A DNA stretch of 6,693 nt from Bacteroidales bacterium (GTDB taxonomy: Bacteria; Bacteroidota; Bacteroidia; Bacteroidales; UBA4181): the NCBI GenBank assembly GCA_031260845.1, contig JAISKR010000216.1, positions 1-6,693 on the forward strand, read 5' to 3'. Below, piece after piece: positions 5,665 to 6,693 of this stretch; the stretch's first letter is position 1, and each line of letters starts with the position of its first letter. The notes beneath the pieces are model-generated. The model was not told where the DNA came from, made no database searches, and saw nothing but the letters and a program-made list of their open reading frames with translations. The position numbers were made by a program, and so were the translations under genes.

Positions 5665-6693
5665 TTAAGTTGCGAAGTACACATTCTGAGCCTCAAGAGC
5701 AGCCCGAATATCCGCATAATCAAGATCACGGCTGTTTATGCCCTTTTCAGCGCAAAGAGCAGCCGCAATACCCGCAGCTTGTCCCTGTTCCATACAGCAC
5801 ACCGTATTTCTTGTAGACATCTGCGCATAAAAATCTTCTGATAGAATACGTCCCGCCGCCCAAACGTTTTTCGTCTTTCCAGGCAGTAACATTCTGTAAG
5901 GTAGCCCGTAAAACCCCTGATTTTTCATTCGACATCGCTCATCTCTCGGCGCGTAGTCGTGATATCCAAAAATACCAATTTCATCCTCAAAACGAGCGGA
6001 ATTCGTTATGTCTTCCAGGGTGAGACTGTAGTCACACTTCACAATACGCGAACCGCGAATACCAACCTGAGTTGCCTGCCAACTCATAAAACTATTTTCA
6101 AACCCGGGCACTTTCTCCCGCAACAGATTTGTGAGTTTTAATGCCAGGATTCGCATATCCATCTCAGCCTTAGAAATAAGAACCGGATCAGTGGGATCTA
6201 TCTTTCCCTTGCTGATTGAATGAACATACGTGATATCTCCCGAATGCATGGAATAGAAATTCAGCATGACAATATTTAGCTCTTTGAATGACTCTGCCCA
6301 TTCTGGAATTACCATCGGAACTATGCCAAGATGCAAAGTTCCGTCTTTTGGACCGCCGTTCCCATCATGACCAGAGTATGGTTCGTAGATTGCGCCGCAG
6401 GTCTTTGCTCGTTTGTAAATAAATGACAAATCGGCTCCACCGATTCCGAAAACAAATCCTGCATTCTCACCTGTATAGGTATCAATGATGTTTGTCCATC
6501 CTGCCCCGGCTCTTATGGCTAAATCACCGTCGCCGGTACAATCAATATAGGTTTTTGCCATAATCGCTTCTCGGCCTGCTTTACTTTCAATTATTGCGAA
6601 TTGTACTTGACCATCTACTACGACTGCATCGCTGAAAAATGTGTGCAACAGCACTTGTACCCCTGCATCCTTCATCATTTGGGCGAGAACAGG
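5665..6693 (-). CDS. FAD-dependent oxidoreductase, PF12831 type (N-terminus outside window)
   Basis: The frame is open from the window edge to the TAA at 5667-5665, giving 342 residues. The ATG at 6678 is internal, because the frame continues upstream (PVLAQ) and the N-terminal GxGxxG nucleotide fold, about 100 residues in this family, is missing. Visible family motifs: YIDCTGDGDLAIRAGA (from about residue 49), VGIRGSR with CDYSLTLEDI (about 210-228), LPYRMLLPGKTKNVWAAGR (264-282, the late FAD-contacting strand), and RNTVCCMEQGQAAGIAAAL (295-313, the C-terminal FAD-binding helix). There is no signal peptide in the visible part. Proteins of this type often sit in sugar-use loci of anaerobes, but their substrates are mostly unknown. 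Here it would be an upstream, possibly first, gene of the rhamnosidase operon, 23 nt before the symporter. It might oxidise a sugar, a glycoside or the released aglycone; this is inference. Confidence 0.88.
   Translation of the reverse strand, partial: PVLAQMMKDAGVQVLLHTFFSDAVVVDGQVQFAIIESKAGREAIMAKTYIDCTGDGDLAIRAGAGWTNIIDTYTGENAGFVFGIGGADLSFIYKRAKTCGAIYEPYSGHDGNGGPKDGTLHLGIVPMVIPEWAESFKELNIVMLNFYSMHSGDITYVHSISKGKIDPTDPVLISKAEMDMRILALKLTNLLREKVPGFENSFMSWQATQVGIRGSRIVKCDYSLTLEDITNSARFEDEIGIFGYHDYAPRDERCRMKNQGFYGLPYRMLLPGKTKNVWAAGRILSEDFYAQMSTRNTVCCMEQGQAAGIAAALCAEKGINSRDLDYADIRAALEAQNVYFAT

Noticed and set aside
714..5841. Plus-strand open frames of 60-97 codons scattered across the window
   Set aside because: All lie antisense to well-supported family genes, show no recognisable domains, and are the kind of open frames expected opposite coding DNA.
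6676..6678. ATG at 6678 as the true start of the oxidoreductase
   Set aside because: The frame stays open to the window edge and this start would leave the protein without the N-terminal FAD-binding fold of its family.

Overview
All recognisable genes lie on the minus strand, so transcription runs from position 6693 towards 1. The window holds one compact carbohydrate-use operon, truncated at both ends. In transcription order it contains: a flavin-dependent oxidoreductase (PF12831 type, N-terminus outside the window); a GPH-type sugar:cation symporter; a membrane-anchored SGNH/GDSL esterase; a soluble GH43 glycosidase; a 41-codon remnant of a GH78 alpha-L-rhamnosidase; and an intact-looking GH78 alpha-L-rhamnosidase whose 3' end lies outside the window. 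Gaps between the first four genes are 23, 26 and 16 nt. The GH43 stop overlaps the remnant's start as ATGA. Every start has a purine-rich Shine-Dalgarno sequence. No terminator, tRNA, rRNA, CRISPR array, transposase or regulator is visible.

As a pathway (inference from families), the symporter would import a short plant-derived oligosaccharide or glycoside. The esterase, held outside the membrane by an N-terminal helix, would remove acyl groups. The two glycosidases have no signal peptide and would remove arabinose/xylose-type and L-rhamnose residues in the cytoplasm. This suggests a rhamnose- and arabinose-decorated substrate, such as a pectin side chain or a plant glycoside. The oxidoreductase's role is unknown.

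The most notable feature is the GH43-GH78 junction at about 2058-2252. The first 30 codons of a second rhamnosidase gene sit upstream of the intact one, at about 80% nucleotide identity, in an overlap that implies translational coupling with GH43. Homology then stops abruptly. This looks like the scar of a deletion or replacement in a former tandem rhamnosidase pair. The intact GH78 gene is also clearly more AT-rich in samples than GH43.

The organism cannot be named from this window. Strong AGGAGG-type ribosome sites, the GPH transporter with a long charged lysine-rich tail, and a polysaccharide-use operon without SusC/SusD would fit a gut or anaerobic Clostridia-like Bacillota or a Treponema-like spirochaete (low confidence). 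No stretch over 300 bases lacks a gene.
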